48,475 nt of DNA from Acaudatibacter sp035532115 (GTDB lineage: Bacteria; Pseudomonadota; Alphaproteobacteria; Caulobacterales; Caulobacteraceae), in the NCBI GenBank assembly GCA_035532115.1, contig DATKRO010000098.1, forward strand, positions 1 to 48,475. Reading direction: 5' to 3'. Numbering within the stretch: the first letter of the stretch is position 1; each line of letters opens with the position of its first letter. The notes under the pieces are model-generated. The model had not been told where the DNA came from, made no database searches, and was given only the letters and a program-made list of their open reading frames with translations. Below, piece by piece: positions 34,746-43,540 of the stretch. Made by a program: the position numbers and the translations under genes.

Positions 34746-36410
34746 ATGCCAGGGCGCTCCCTTCTCCTCTTCGCGGTCGCCGCGATCATGGCCCTGGGCC
34801 TCGCCGCGTGCCAACCGCAGGGTGCCGATCGACCGCCCTGCCCCGCTGGCCAGCTGTGCCTGGAGTACGGCAACGGCGCCGATCCGACAACGCTGGACCC
34901 GCAACTGGCCACGGCCGTCAACGAATCGGCGATCCTGCGCGAACTCTTTGAGGGCATGTACGCCGATGCGCCGGACGGCAGCCCCACCGCCGGCGTCGCC
35001 CAAAGCGCGCATGTCAGCCCCGACGGCCTCGTCTGGACCTTCCAGATGCGGCCGGAGCGATGGTCGGACGGCCAGCCTTTGACGGCCGAGGACTTCGTCT
35101 TCGCCTATCGCCACATGCTCGACCCCCGCACCGGGTCGTCCTATGCCTATCTGCTCTACATCCTGAAGAACGGCGCCGCCGCAAACCAGGGCAAGGCGCC
35201 TCTGGATTCGATCGGCGCGCGCGCCCTGGGCCCTCGCACGCTGCAGCTCACCCTCGAGCACCCGGCGCCTTATCTGCCGCAGTTGCTGAAGCATCAGGCC
35301 TTCTATCCGATCCCTGAACACGCCGTGCGCCGCTGGGGCGAGAGCTGGGTCAAGCCCGGACGCATGGTCAGCAATGGGGCCTACCGGCTGGTGCAGTGGC
35401 GGCTCGGCGACTTTGTCCGCATCGTCAAGAACCCGCTCTACCACGATGCAGCGCACGTCTGCTTTGATCAGGTGAGGTTCCACCCGACGACCGATCCAAT
35501 CTCGGCCGAACGGCGCGTGCTCGCCGGCGAGCTGGACATCAACGACTCGATCCAGTCCGACCGCGTCGCGAGACTGCGAAGCAATCCGCAGACAGCGCCC
35601 TACGTGCATTCGCACAGCTATCTCGCGACCACCTACCTGATCTTCAATCAGCGAGATGTCGCGCCACTAAAGGACGTGCGCGTGCGCCAGGCGATCTCGA
35701 TGGCGATCGACCGGGTGTTCATCGCCGAGAAGCTGGCCCGCGCCGGCCAGGTCCCGACCACGGCCTTCGTGCCCCCGGGCATCGCCGGCTATCTGCCGCC
35801 CGGCGCTCCACACCCACATCCCTACTGGGCCGATTGGACCTTGGCCCGGCGCCAGGACGAAGCGCGGCGGCTGCTCGCGGCCGCCGGCTACGCGCCGGCG
35901 CGACCGCTGCGGCTGGCGCTGAAGACGTTCAATTCACCCGGCAGCCTACTGTTCGCACAGGACATCCAGGCCGACCTCAAGGCGGTCGGCATCGACCTCT
36001 CCATCCGGCAGGAGGACGGGATCGTCGCGCTGCAGTCGTTCGAGATCCGCGACTTCCAGCTCGGCGTGGTCGGCTGGGTCGCCGATTTCGATGACCCAAT
36101 GACGTTCCTTGGACTGATGAAATCGGACACCGGCGCGCAGAACTACGGCGACTACGCCAATCCCGCCTACGACGCGCTGCTGAACCGGGCCGACCATGAG
36201 CCGGACGGGGCTCGCCGCGCCCACTATCTCGCCCAGGCCGAACAGCTGATGCTGGACGACGCCGACGTGGCGCCGATCCTCGTCAGCGTGAACCTCAACC
36301 TAGTGGATCCGCACGTCACCGGCTGGGTCGACAACGATTCCGACATCCACCCGATCCGGGACCTGTGTCTGAATGACGCAGCCGCCAGGCGCGCCAAATC
36401 GACGCCCTGA
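34746..36410 (+). CDS. Oligopeptide-binding lipoprotein (ABC-type SBP_bac_5)
   Basis: Substrate-binding protein of the OppA family, 554 residues. The lipoprotein signal peptide ends LAAC (C22). The SBP_bac_5 fold is visible in LEYGNGADPTTLDPQLATAV, DGLVWTFQMR, RWSDGQPLTAEDFVFAYRHM and NGAYRLVQW. The conserved loop VRQAISMAIDR follows. Peptide-type ligands are the usual family substrate. No permease or ATPase genes lie next to it, so it is an orphan here. Its end overlaps an alternative start of the DUF3833-like gene. Confidence 0.92.
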   Translation: MPGRSLLLFAVAAIMALGLAACQPQGADRPPCPAGQLCLEYGNGADPTTLDPQLATAVNESAILRELFEGMYADAPDGSPTAGVAQSAHVSPDGLVWTFQMRPERWSDGQPLTAEDFVFAYRHMLDPRTGSSYAYLLYILKNGAAANQGKAPLDSIGARALGPRTLQLTLEHPAPYLPQLLKHQAFYPIPEHAVRRWGESWVKPGRMVSNGAYRLVQWRLGDFVRIVKNPLYHDAAHVCFDQVRFHPTTDPISAERRVLAGELDINDSIQSDRVARLRSNPQTAPYVHSHSYLATTYLIFNQRDVAPLKDVRVRQAISMAIDRVFIAEKLARAGQVPTTAFVPPGIAGYLPPGAPHPHPYWADWTLARRQDEARRLLAAAGYAPARPLRLALKTFNSPGSLLFAQDIQADLKAVGIDLSIRQEDGIVALQSFEIRDFQLGVVGWVADFDDPMTFLGLMKSDTGAQNYGDYANPAYDALLNRADHEPDGARRAHYLAQAEQLMLDDADVAPILVSVNLNLVDPHVTGWVDNDSDIHPIRDLCLNDAAARRAKSTP

Positions 36411-36483
36411 GCGTTTGGACTTCCAGGACTGGCGACCATGTCGGCCAAAGCCAGGTTCCGACCCGAAGGACCCGCGAAACATC

Positions 36484-37041
36484 ATGGCGTCCATCATCCG
36501 GGAGACCGTTCATCCGGGCACGAACGTCGCGGCGGCGCCGGTGCGTTCGCGGACTCTGGTGTTCCGGCCGGAAGTGTTCTTTCTGGGCCGCACCGAGGGC
36601 GCGGGCGTGCTGCGCGATGCATTCGGACGGGTGCTGCGCCGCTGCTCGATCGTCACCGACGGCGTCTTCAGCCCGGCGTACGGCGCCCTGCATTTCGACG
36701 AGACCTATTCCTACGAAGATGGCGAGGTGGACGTATGGCGCTGGGCCATGACCGCTGGGGCCGACGGGCGCTACATGGCCGCCGAGGCCCTGGCCGGAAC
36801 CGGCATCGTCGGCGAGCGCCGCGGCGGCGACTATCTCGTCTCGTTTCGTCGGCCGCTTGGCCGGAGCCGAGGGCTCATCTGGCCGCGGTTCGCGACGCGC
36901 TTCACTCTGCTCGCCCCCGAGATCGCGCTCAAGCAGGCGCGCGTCAGCATCGCCGGGTTTCCCGCTGGCGCGCTGACCGCCGTGCACCGCAAGGTCGAAA
37001 GCCCGATCCACTCTCGACCGGCCATTGACGAGGGGAATTAA
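36484..37041 (+). CDS. DUF3833-like protein
   Basis: A 185-residue protein resembling the DUF3833 family of beta-rich proteins. Matching segments are FFLGRTEGAGVLRDAFGRVL, LHFDETYSYEDGEVDVW and ALAGTGIVGERRGGDYLVSF. No signal peptide is evident. The start is uncertain: ATG 36484 is taken because similarity begins there, but an in-frame ATG at 36373 would add 37 residues and overlap the upstream gene. Neither start has a strong RBS. Biological role unknown. Confidence 0.7.
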   Translation: MASIIRETVHPGTNVAAAPVRSRTLVFRPEVFFLGRTEGAGVLRDAFGRVLRRCSIVTDGVFSPAYGALHFDETYSYEDGEVDVWRWAMTAGADGRYMAAEALAGTGIVGERRGGDYLVSFRRPLGRSRGLIWPRFATRFTLLAPEIALKQARVSIAGFPAGALTAVHRKVESPIHSRPAIDEGN

Positions 37042-37121
37042 CCAGATCGGGAAAGCACGCCTTAATCTTTCCTTCCGAATACTTAGCGGGTCGGATCGTT
37101 GATGGAGTCGAGAGCGCGGAC

Positions 37122-37622
37122 ATGAGCATGTTCGGCGAATTCCTTGGTTTCGATGGTCGTATCAGCCGGCTGGGGTATCTGTGGCGTTCACTGGTCATGG
37201 GACTGACCCTCGTCGTACTGACCGGCCTCTCCGCCTGGGCGCTGGCGACGCTGCTCCATCCGGACGGCGTGACAGGGAGCGTCGGCGGGGTTCGCGAGGT
37301 GGTCACCGCGGTGATCCTGCTAGGGCTGTGGTCCAGCTTTGCGCTCGCGACGCGGCGGCTGCGCGACATGGGGCTGGAGCCGGCCCACGTCGTACCCTTC
37401 TACGCGGCGCTCTGGGTGTGCAACGCGGCGCTGCTGGCGCCGATGAGCCGCATCGATCCGCACCGCTTCGGCGCGCTCGAAGCGGCCTGGAACGTCATAC
37501 AGATCGTCATCCTGCTGCCGCTCGCCTTCTGGCCGCCGCGGGCCCGAACCGCGCGCCCCCCGGGAATCTACGACGAGCCGGCGCAACCGACCGCATACCT
37601 CAACTGGCGCGAGAGCGGCTGA
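37122..37622 (+). CDS. DUF805 integral membrane protein
   Basis: Inner-membrane protein of the DUF805 family, 166 residues with about four membrane segments. The hallmark opening is FLGFDGRISRLGYLWRSL, then ATRRLRDMGLEP. The function of the family is unknown. The 80 bases before it contain two TTAA half-sites (37038 and 37072), which are rare in this GC-rich DNA. Confidence 0.88.
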   Translation: MSMFGEFLGFDGRISRLGYLWRSLVMGLTLVVLTGLSAWALATLLHPDGVTGSVGGVREVVTAVILLGLWSSFALATRRLRDMGLEPAHVVPFYAALWVCNAALLAPMSRIDPHRFGALEAAWNVIQIVILLPLAFWPPRARTARPPGIYDEPAQPTAYLNWRESG

Positions 37623-37671
37623 CCGGAGCCGCCTTGACGCCGGCCCCGGCATGGGCGAGCAGGGGCTCGCC

Positions 37672-37974
37672 ATGGCCCCCGACGTCCCGCACGAACTTTC
37701 CGAGCTGCGCCACTCGATCGACAACATCGATGCAGCGCTGATCCATCTGCTGGCCGAGCGCTTCAAGCAGACCCGCAAGGTCGGGGAGCTGAAGGCGCGG
37801 CGCGGCATGGCGCCGGCGGACCCCGTGCGCGAGGCGCGCCAGATCGCGCGGCTGAGGTCGCTGGCGGTGACGGCCGACCTCGACCCGGAATTCGCCGAGA
37901 AGTTCCTGAACTTCCTCGTTCGCGAGGTCATCCGCCACCATGAGATCATCCGCAACGGCAGCGCCGCCTCCTGA
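37672..37974 (+). CDS. AroQ-class chorismate mutase
   Basis: Single-domain AroQ chorismate mutase of 100 residues, converting chorismate to prephenate for Phe/Tyr synthesis. The active-site pattern is present: ELRHSIDNIDAALIHLLAER, KVGELKARRG, DPVREARQIARL and FLVREVIRHHE. No prephenate dehydratase or dehydrogenase domain is fused. ATG 37672 is preferred: AGGGG is 7 bases upstream, while ATG 37651 has none. Confidence 0.9.
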   Translation: MAPDVPHELSELRHSIDNIDAALIHLLAERFKQTRKVGELKARRGMAPADPVREARQIARLRSLAVTADLDPEFAEKFLNFLVREVIRHHEIIRNGSAAS

Positions 37975-38063
37975 AAGCGGGCAATTGTCGCCGGGTCACG
38001 CTTGCAAACCGCGCCGGCGCCCACCCATGATCGCTCGTCCGCGCGCCAGAACCGGAGAGCGCC

Positions 38064-39101
38064 ATGAACGAAACGCCGAAGCTGATCACCCGACTCGACC
38101 CCCGGGACGAATACACGCACGCGCCGGATGCCGCGACGAACTACAACGAAAGCATGTATTTCAACGTCTTCGATCACCGCTCCACGGTCGGGGGCTGGTT
38201 CCGGCTGGGCAATCGCCCCAACGAAGGCTACGCGGAGATGAGCATCTGCCTCTATCTGCCCGGCGGCCGCGTAGGTTTCATGTTCGGCCGCCCAAAGATC
38301 CCGAACAACGCCGAGATGAACGCGGGCGGCCTGAGGGTCGACGTGGTCGAGCCGTTCAGGCGGCTGAGGCTGACCTACGAAGGCAAGCTTTGCCTGTTGG
38401 AGCGGCCCTTCGAGATGGCGAATCCTTCCAGGGCTTTCCGAGAAAATCCTCACGTCGACTGCAAGGTCGAGCTCGATTACGAGGGCGTCAGCCCAATGTA
38501 TGGCGGCGAGAACGTCCGCGCTGACGGCAAGCCGCTCGACATCGACCCGCAAAAGTCGTTCGCCCGAGCCCATTACGAGCAGCACGTCGCCGCCCACGGC
38601 CGGGTCGTAGTCGGTGGCGAGACGCATGCGATCGATGGTTACGGCCTGCGCGACAAGTCATGGGGGCCGCGCCACTGGTCGGCGATCAACTGGTACCGCT
38701 GGTGCCCGATGAATTTCGGCCGCGACTTCGGCATGATGCTCTCCATCGTCGCCGGCGCCGCGGGCCAGCCGCGGGAGGGCGGGATGGTGTTCAAGGACGG
38801 CGCCTACGATCTCATCTCCAGTTGCAAGATCGCCAGCGATTGGGACGAGCATGGCTATCAGACCGGCCTGCGCGCCAGCGTGATGACGCGCGGCGGCAAA
38901 TCCTACGAGATCGAAGGCCGGGTGATCTCGCTGATTCCGTTGCGCAGCCGCCGCACCACCCCGGACGGGACCGAACTCAACACGCGGATCACCGAGGGCA
39001 TGACCGAGTATCGCTGCGACGGGCTGGTGGGCTATGGCCTCTCGGAGTACCTCGATCAGATCGTGGACGGGCGGCCAAGCGGCATGGGAGCCGAACCTTG
39101 A
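38064..39101 (+). CDS. Conserved protein, DUF7064/7065-like
   Basis: A 345-residue protein without recognised catalytic motifs. It looks like the DUF7064/7065 proteins often found next to CoA-linked catabolic genes in actinobacteria and alphaproteobacteria. Segments include YNESMYFNVFDHRSTVGGWF, GYGLRDKSWGPRHWSAINWY and SVMTRGGKSYEIEGRV. GGAGAG precedes the ATG. Its stop overlaps the rubredoxin start (TTGA), so the two should be coupled. The family label is moderately certain; no function is assigned. Confidence 0.75.
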   Translation: MNETPKLITRLDPRDEYTHAPDAATNYNESMYFNVFDHRSTVGGWFRLGNRPNEGYAEMSICLYLPGGRVGFMFGRPKIPNNAEMNAGGLRVDVVEPFRRLRLTYEGKLCLLERPFEMANPSRAFRENPHVDCKVELDYEGVSPMYGGENVRADGKPLDIDPQKSFARAHYEQHVAAHGRVVVGGETHAIDGYGLRDKSWGPRHWSAINWYRWCPMNFGRDFGMMLSIVAGAAGQPREGGMVFKDGAYDLISSCKIASDWDEHGYQTGLRASVMTRGGKSYEIEGRVISLIPLRSRRTTPDGTELNTRITEGMTEYRCDGLVGYGLSEYLDQIVDGRPSGMGAEP

Positions 39102-39283
39102 ACACGGAGCCTTACAAGCAATATCAGTGCGGCACCTGCGGCTTCATCTACGACGAGGCCGAGGGTCTGCCCGAAGAGGGCATCGCCCCCGGCACTCGCT
39201 GGGCGGAGATCCCCGACACCTGGAATTGCCCTGACTGCGGCATGTCCAAGTCACAGTTCGAGATGGCGGAGATCGACGCATGA
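39098..39283 (+). CDS. Rubredoxin
   Basis: Small Fe(Cys)4 electron carrier of 61 residues. Two cysteine pairs are visible, YQCGTCGFIYD (C11, C14) and CPDCG (C44, C47). The family core GIAPGTRWAEIPDTW is intact. The start is TTG at 39098, overlapping the upstream stop as TTGA, with GGGAG 7 bases before it; no in-frame ATG exists. The stop overlaps the enoyl-CoA hydratase ATG. Rubredoxins feed alkane hydroxylases and some oxygenases. No rubredoxin reductase gene is in the window. Confidence 0.9.
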   Translation: MNTEPYKQYQCGTCGFIYDEAEGLPEEGIAPGTRWAEIPDTWNCPDCGMSKSQFEMAEIDA

Positions 39284-40107
39284 ACGACCGGGTCACCATC
39301 GCCGTCGAGGACGGAGTCGCCGACGTCAGGCTGGCGCGCGCCGACAAGATGAACGCCCTCGACGACGCCATGTTCGCGGGGCTCGTCGCCGCCGGCGAAC
39401 GGCTGAAGGCGGACGCCCGCATCCGCGCCGTCGTACTTTCGGGGGAGGGCCGCGCCTTCTGCGCCGGGCTCGACATGGGCAACTTCGGCCGCATGGCCGA
39501 GGGACCGCGGGGCACGTCGAGCCCCGCCTCCGCCCGCCCGGACGACAGCCTCGGCGCCCGCACCCACGGCGTCGCCAACCGGGCGCAATACGCCTGCTGG
39601 GTCTGGCGCGAGGTGCCGGTTCCGGTCATCGCGGCGGTCCACGGAGTAGCTTTCGGCGGCGGCTTCCAGGTCGCGCTCGGGGCGGACCTGCGCTACGTCG
39701 CCCCCGACGCGCGGCTGGCGATCATGGAGATCAAGTGGGGCCTGGTGCCAGACATGGCGGGCACTCAGTTGATGCGCCATCTTGCCCGCGAGGACGTCGT
39801 GCGCGAACTTACCTATACTGGCCGGATCTTCTCGGGCGAGGAGGCCTATCGCTACGGGTTCGCCACCCGGGTCTGCGCCGATCCTCGGGCCGAGGCGCTG
39901 GCGACCGCCCGCGAGATCGCTTCCAAGAGCCCCGACGCGGTCCGCGCGGCCAAGCGCCTGCTCAACGCCGCGGTGATGTCGGACGTGAACGCCGGGCTTA
40001 CCCAGGAGTCGATCGAACAGGGCCGGCTGATCGGCTCGCCCAACCAGATCGAGGCCGTCAAGTCGAACCTGGAAAGGCGCGCGCCCGCCTACGCCGACCC
40101 GGCCTGA
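39280..40107 (+). CDS. Enoyl-CoA hydratase/crotonase-family protein
   Basis: Crotonase-fold protein of 275 residues acting on acyl-CoA thioesters. The oxyanion strands are FCAGLDMGNFG and AVHGVAFGGGFQVALGADLR. The second acidic position is in MEIKWGLVPDMAGTQ. An extra Ser/Pro loop (about 75-92) follows the first oxyanion strand. Which hydratase, isomerase or hydrolase activity it has cannot be told. The ATG overlaps the rubredoxin stop (ATGA). Confidence 0.92.
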   Translation: MNDRVTIAVEDGVADVRLARADKMNALDDAMFAGLVAAGERLKADARIRAVVLSGEGRAFCAGLDMGNFGRMAEGPRGTSSPASARPDDSLGARTHGVANRAQYACWVWREVPVPVIAAVHGVAFGGGFQVALGADLRYVAPDARLAIMEIKWGLVPDMAGTQLMRHLAREDVVRELTYTGRIFSGEEAYRYGFATRVCADPRAEALATAREIASKSPDAVRAAKRLLNAAVMSDVNAGLTQESIEQGRLIGSPNQIEAVKSNLERRAPAYADPA

Positions 40108-40114
40108 AGCGGCG

Positions 40115-41113
40115 GTGCGCACGGCGCTCACCGAGCGGCTCGGCATCGAGGCGCCGATCATCCAGGCGCCCATGGGCGGAGCAACCTCGCCGGCGCTGGC
40201 CGCGGCGGTGAGCAATGCCGGGGCGCTCGGCATGCTGGCGCTCTCATGGGCGGACGAGGCGCAGGTGCGCGAGCAGATCCGTCAGACGCGGCGGCTGACC
40301 GAGCGGCCTTTCGGCGTCAATCTGGTGCTCGCCTTTCCCCAGGATGCGCGGCTCGGCGTCTGCCTAGAGGAAGGCGCTCCAGTCATCTCGCTGTTCTGGG
40401 GCGACCCGGCGCCCTTCGCCGAGCGTGTCCACCGCGCCGGCGCGGTGCTAATCCACACGGCCGCCAGCGCCGCGGATGCCCGAGCCGCGGTGGACTCGGG
40501 AGCGGACGCGATCGCCGCCCAGGGCTGGGAGGCCGGCGGCCACGTGCTCGGCGAGGTCGCCACCCTACCGCTGGTGCGCGCCGTGGTGAGCGCGGTCGAT
40601 CCGACGCCGGTGGCCGCCGCGGGCGGCATTGCGGACGGAGCCGGGCTCGCCGCCGTCCTGGCGCTCGGCGCGGCCGGCGCCTGGATCGGCACCCGGTTCC
40701 TGGCTGCCGAAGAGACGCAGATCCATCCGCGCTATCGCGAGCGGCTGTTTGCGGCGAGCGAGACCGACACCTTGCACACCGGCCTCTTCGACGGCGGCTG
40801 GCCCGACGCGCCGCACCGGGTGCTGCGCAACGCCACCATCGCCGCCTGGGAGGCCGCCGGCCGCCCGGCGCCCGGCGCGCGGCCCGGCGAGGGCGAAGCC
40901 GTGGCCAGGACGCCGCGCGGCGGGGCGATGCTGCGCTATCAGGCGGCGACGCCGGTGCAAGGCGCCGCAGGCGATATCGACGCCCTGTCGCTCTGGGCCG
41001 GTCAGGGCGTCGCACAGGTCAGGCGGACACAGAGCGCCGCCGCGATCGTCAAGGAACTCCTCGACGAGGCCCGCGCGGCGATCGGGCGCGCCGCCGCGCG
41101 CCTGCAGGACTGA
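40115..41113 (+). CDS. Nitronate monooxygenase-type flavoprotein
   Basis: FMN-dependent TIM-barrel enzyme of 332 residues of the nitronate monooxygenase/enoyl reductase family. It opens RLGIEAPIIQAPMGGATSPA. The active-site histidine is in AAQGWEAGGHVLG and the phosphate-binding stretch is AAAGGIADGAGLAAVLALGA. GTG 40115 begins 8 bases after the crotonase stop. Some members act on propionate 3-nitronate; others are of unknown substrate, so the name is only the family name. Confidence 0.9.
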   Translation: MRTALTERLGIEAPIIQAPMGGATSPALAAAVSNAGALGMLALSWADEAQVREQIRQTRRLTERPFGVNLVLAFPQDARLGVCLEEGAPVISLFWGDPAPFAERVHRAGAVLIHTAASAADARAAVDSGADAIAAQGWEAGGHVLGEVATLPLVRAVVSAVDPTPVAAAGGIADGAGLAAVLALGAAGAWIGTRFLAAEETQIHPRYRERLFAASETDTLHTGLFDGGWPDAPHRVLRNATIAAWEAAGRPAPGARPGEGEAVARTPRGGAMLRYQAATPVQGAAGDIDALSLWAGQGVAQVRRTQSAAAIVKELLDEARAAIGRAAARLQD

Positions 41114-41235
41114 CCCGGCGTCGACATCCGGCCTCGCGCCCGCCAGATTGGCGGTTGAGTTCTTGCGCCGAGCGGTCTGATATCCCTGCTCCACGATTGG
41201 CCGTCGCCCGGAGGCGACGAGCTGGAGGACTTGCG

Positions 41236-42426
41236 ATGCCTTACGCCCAAGGACGCATCATCCACGATGCGGATAGCCATCTGATGGAGCTGCCCGACTG
41301 CCTCGATGCCTATTTCTCGAGGCCGATGCTGGAGCGCTATCACGCCCTGCCGATCTTCCGGCACAAGCAGGGCAAGCCCGGCTGGGCCGAGGCGGCGCGC
41401 CGTCAGCACGACGATCCGGCGTTTCGCGCCGGCGACGAGGCCAACATCCTGCTACGCAAGAACTATCAGGCCCTCGGCGCCTTCCGCCGCGAAGATCGCC
41501 CGAAGGCGCTCGACTATCTGGGATTCGCCAGCCAGCTCGTCTTCACGACGTTCTGCCTCGGCAATTTCCAGCTGGAGTACGGCGGCGACGTCGAGCTCGC
41601 CTATGCCGCCGCCAGCGCCCACAACCGCATGATGAGCGACTTCTGCGCGGCGGATCGGCGTCTGCTGGCGACCGGCTACGTGCCGCTGATGGACTTCGAG
41701 CGCTCCGCCGCCGCGGCTCGCGAAGCCATAGAGCTGGGCGCCAAGGCGCTCCTCGTCGCCTCGCGCTGCCCCAGGGGCCATTCGCCCAGCCACACAGGTT
41801 TCGATCCGGTGTGGGCGCAGGCGCAGGACGCCGGGCTGCCGATCCTCTTCCACGTCGGCGGCGAGGAGAAGCTGAACCCGGATTATTTCGAGAACGGTCT
41901 GCCGCGCGTGAAGGACTTCCACGGCGGCGAAGAGAACTTCACCTCGGTCAGCTTCATGCCAATCCCCAATTCGGCAATGCAGACCCTGGCCTGCCTGATC
42001 ATCGACGGGGTGATGGACCGGTTTGCGCGCCTGAAGTTCGGGGCCATCGAATTGGGCGCCTCCTGGGTTCCGAGCTGGATGCGCTTCATGGACTCGGCCG
42101 CGGCGGCGTTCGCCAAGAACGAGGAACGGCTGCGGAAGCTCTCGGCCAAGCCCAGCGAGATCGCTCGACGCCAGGTGCGCGTCACGCCCTATCCGCACGA
42201 GGACGCTGGCTGGATCATCGCCAACAGCGGCGAGGAGATGCTGCTGTTCTCCTCGGACTTCCCGCACGTCGAAGGCGGCCGCAATCCGCTCAAGCGCTTC
42301 AACGACAGCCTCGCGGGCGTGCCGGCCCAGGTCGCCCAGCGCTTCTACTGCGACAACTTCATCGATCTGATGGGCGAGGGCCTAGCCGCAGACCTGAGGC
42401 GGCCCGCGCATCTGATCGCCGCGTGA
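41236..42426 (+). CDS. Amidohydrolase-2 family metal enzyme
   Basis: TIM-barrel metal-dependent hydrolase or decarboxylase (ACMSD-like) of 396 residues. Metal-site segments are IIHDADSHLMELPD, ILFHVGGEE and LLFSSDFPHVEGG. Family members decarboxylate or hydrolyse aromatic-ring-derived acids. GGAGG at 41224-41228 is 7 bases before the ATG, and 122 bases separate it from the previous gene, so it could start a new transcript. Its stop overlaps the permease start. Confidence 0.88.
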   Translation: MPYAQGRIIHDADSHLMELPDCLDAYFSRPMLERYHALPIFRHKQGKPGWAEAARRQHDDPAFRAGDEANILLRKNYQALGAFRREDRPKALDYLGFASQLVFTTFCLGNFQLEYGGDVELAYAAASAHNRMMSDFCAADRRLLATGYVPLMDFERSAAAAREAIELGAKALLVASRCPRGHSPSHTGFDPVWAQAQDAGLPILFHVGGEEKLNPDYFENGLPRVKDFHGGEENFTSVSFMPIPNSAMQTLACLIIDGVMDRFARLKFGAIELGASWVPSWMRFMDSAAAAFAKNEERLRKLSAKPSEIARRQVRVTPYPHEDAGWIIANSGEEMLLFSSDFPHVEGGRNPLKRFNDSLAGVPAQVAQRFYCDNFIDLMGEGLAADLRRPAHLIAA

Positions 42427-43532
42427 CAGCGGCGCCGCAGAGCCGCGGGCAGCCCGCGCCGCCCGATCGCTCGCGGCTGTCCGGGATCGGGGCGGCGGTG
42501 ATCTTCCTCGCCGTGGTGGTGGCGGGCGTGCTGGTGCGGATCTTCCGAGAAATCCTCGCGCCGCTCGTGGTCGCGGCGTTCCTGCTGCTGCTGATCGACG
42601 CCTTGGCGCGCGATCTCGACAACCGCTTTCCGCGCGCGCCCGCCCTGGCGCGCGGGGCCACGGCCGGCGTTCTGATCGTCGCCGGTTTCGCCGCCGTCGT
42701 GATGCTGCTGGTCCTTCAGGGTCCGCCGTTCGCGCTTCAGCTCGCCGCCATCGAGCCGCGGCTGAACCAGGCGCTGGCCGAGCTGAGCGGCCTTGCCGGC
42801 CAGGCGCCCGTGACGGTCCACCAGCTCTTCCGCGGCGCCGACCCGGGACGCGTCCTCGGCCGAGTCTTCGTCGCCGCCAGGGGCGCGGTCCGATTCGCCG
42901 GCCTGGCGCTGATCTACCTGGGATTCCTGGCCGCCTCGCGCCGGGCGTTCTCGTCCAAGCTCGACCGCCTCTACGAAAGCCAGCAGCAGCGCGAACAGGC
43001 CAGGTTCGTGTTCGGCTCTATCCGCAGCGCCGTCGAACGCTACGTGCGACTGGTGACCTTCAAGGCCCTGTTGATCGCCCTGGTCGCCCTCGTCGTCATG
43101 GTGGCGCTGGGGGTGAACTACGCGCTGTTCGTCGCTTTCCTGGTTTTCCTGTGCGCCTTCGTGCCGATCGTGGGCGCATTCGCGGGCGCCCTGATCCCGG
43201 CTCTGGTGGCCCTGGCCCAGTTCAGCGACGCCACCAGGCCCGCTTTCATCGTCGTCGGCCTGGGCGGCGCGGTGCTCCTGATCGACAATGTGCTGATGCC
43301 TATGTTGCAGGGCGACGAACTCAACATCGATCCTCTGCTGGTGCTCATCTCAATCGGCTTCTGGGGCGTGCTGCTCGGGCCCACGGGGGTGCTGCTCTCG
43401 ACCCCGCTCAGCGTCATGGCGATGGTGATCGCCGCCGAGTTCGAGGGCGCCCATTGGCTTGCGGTCCTGATCTCCAAGGACGGCGAACCGGTCAAGATGC
43501 GAACGCCCCGGGCCGCGCGCCTTCGGCGCTGA
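42423..43532 (+). CDS. AI-2E/PerM-family membrane permease
   Basis: Integral membrane protein of 369 residues with about eight hydrophobic segments in the AI-2E (PerM) pattern. The conserved C-terminal part includes FVPIVGAFAGALIPALVAL, LIDNVLMPMLQGDELNIDP and LGPTGVLLSTPLSVM. Members export diverse small molecules or Na+; the substrate is unknown. GTG 42423 overlaps the amidohydrolase stop as GTGA, suggesting coupling. Confidence 0.9.
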   Translation: MTAAPQSRGQPAPPDRSRLSGIGAAVIFLAVVVAGVLVRIFREILAPLVVAAFLLLLIDALARDLDNRFPRAPALARGATAGVLIVAGFAAVVMLLVLQGPPFALQLAAIEPRLNQALAELSGLAGQAPVTVHQLFRGADPGRVLGRVFVAARGAVRFAGLALIYLGFLAASRRAFSSKLDRLYESQQQREQARFVFGSIRSAVERYVRLVTFKALLIALVALVVMVALGVNYALFVAFLVFLCAFVPIVGAFAGALIPALVALAQFSDATRPAFIVVGLGGAVLLIDNVLMPMLQGDELNIDPLLVLISIGFWGVLLGPTGVLLSTPLSVMAMVIAAEFEGAHWLAVLISKDGEPVKMRTPRAARLRR

Positions 43533-43540
43533 AGCGCAGC

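Noticed and set aside
37038..37076. A CtrA full site upstream of the DUF805 gene
   Set aside because: The two TTAA half-sites are about 30 bases apart, not TTAA-N7-TTAA, so I do not call a site.
40246..41235. A long fused protein upstream of the amidohydrolase in the same frame
   Set aside because: That stretch is another-frame shadow of the nitronate monooxygenase. The amidohydrolase has its own RBS and ATG at 41236.
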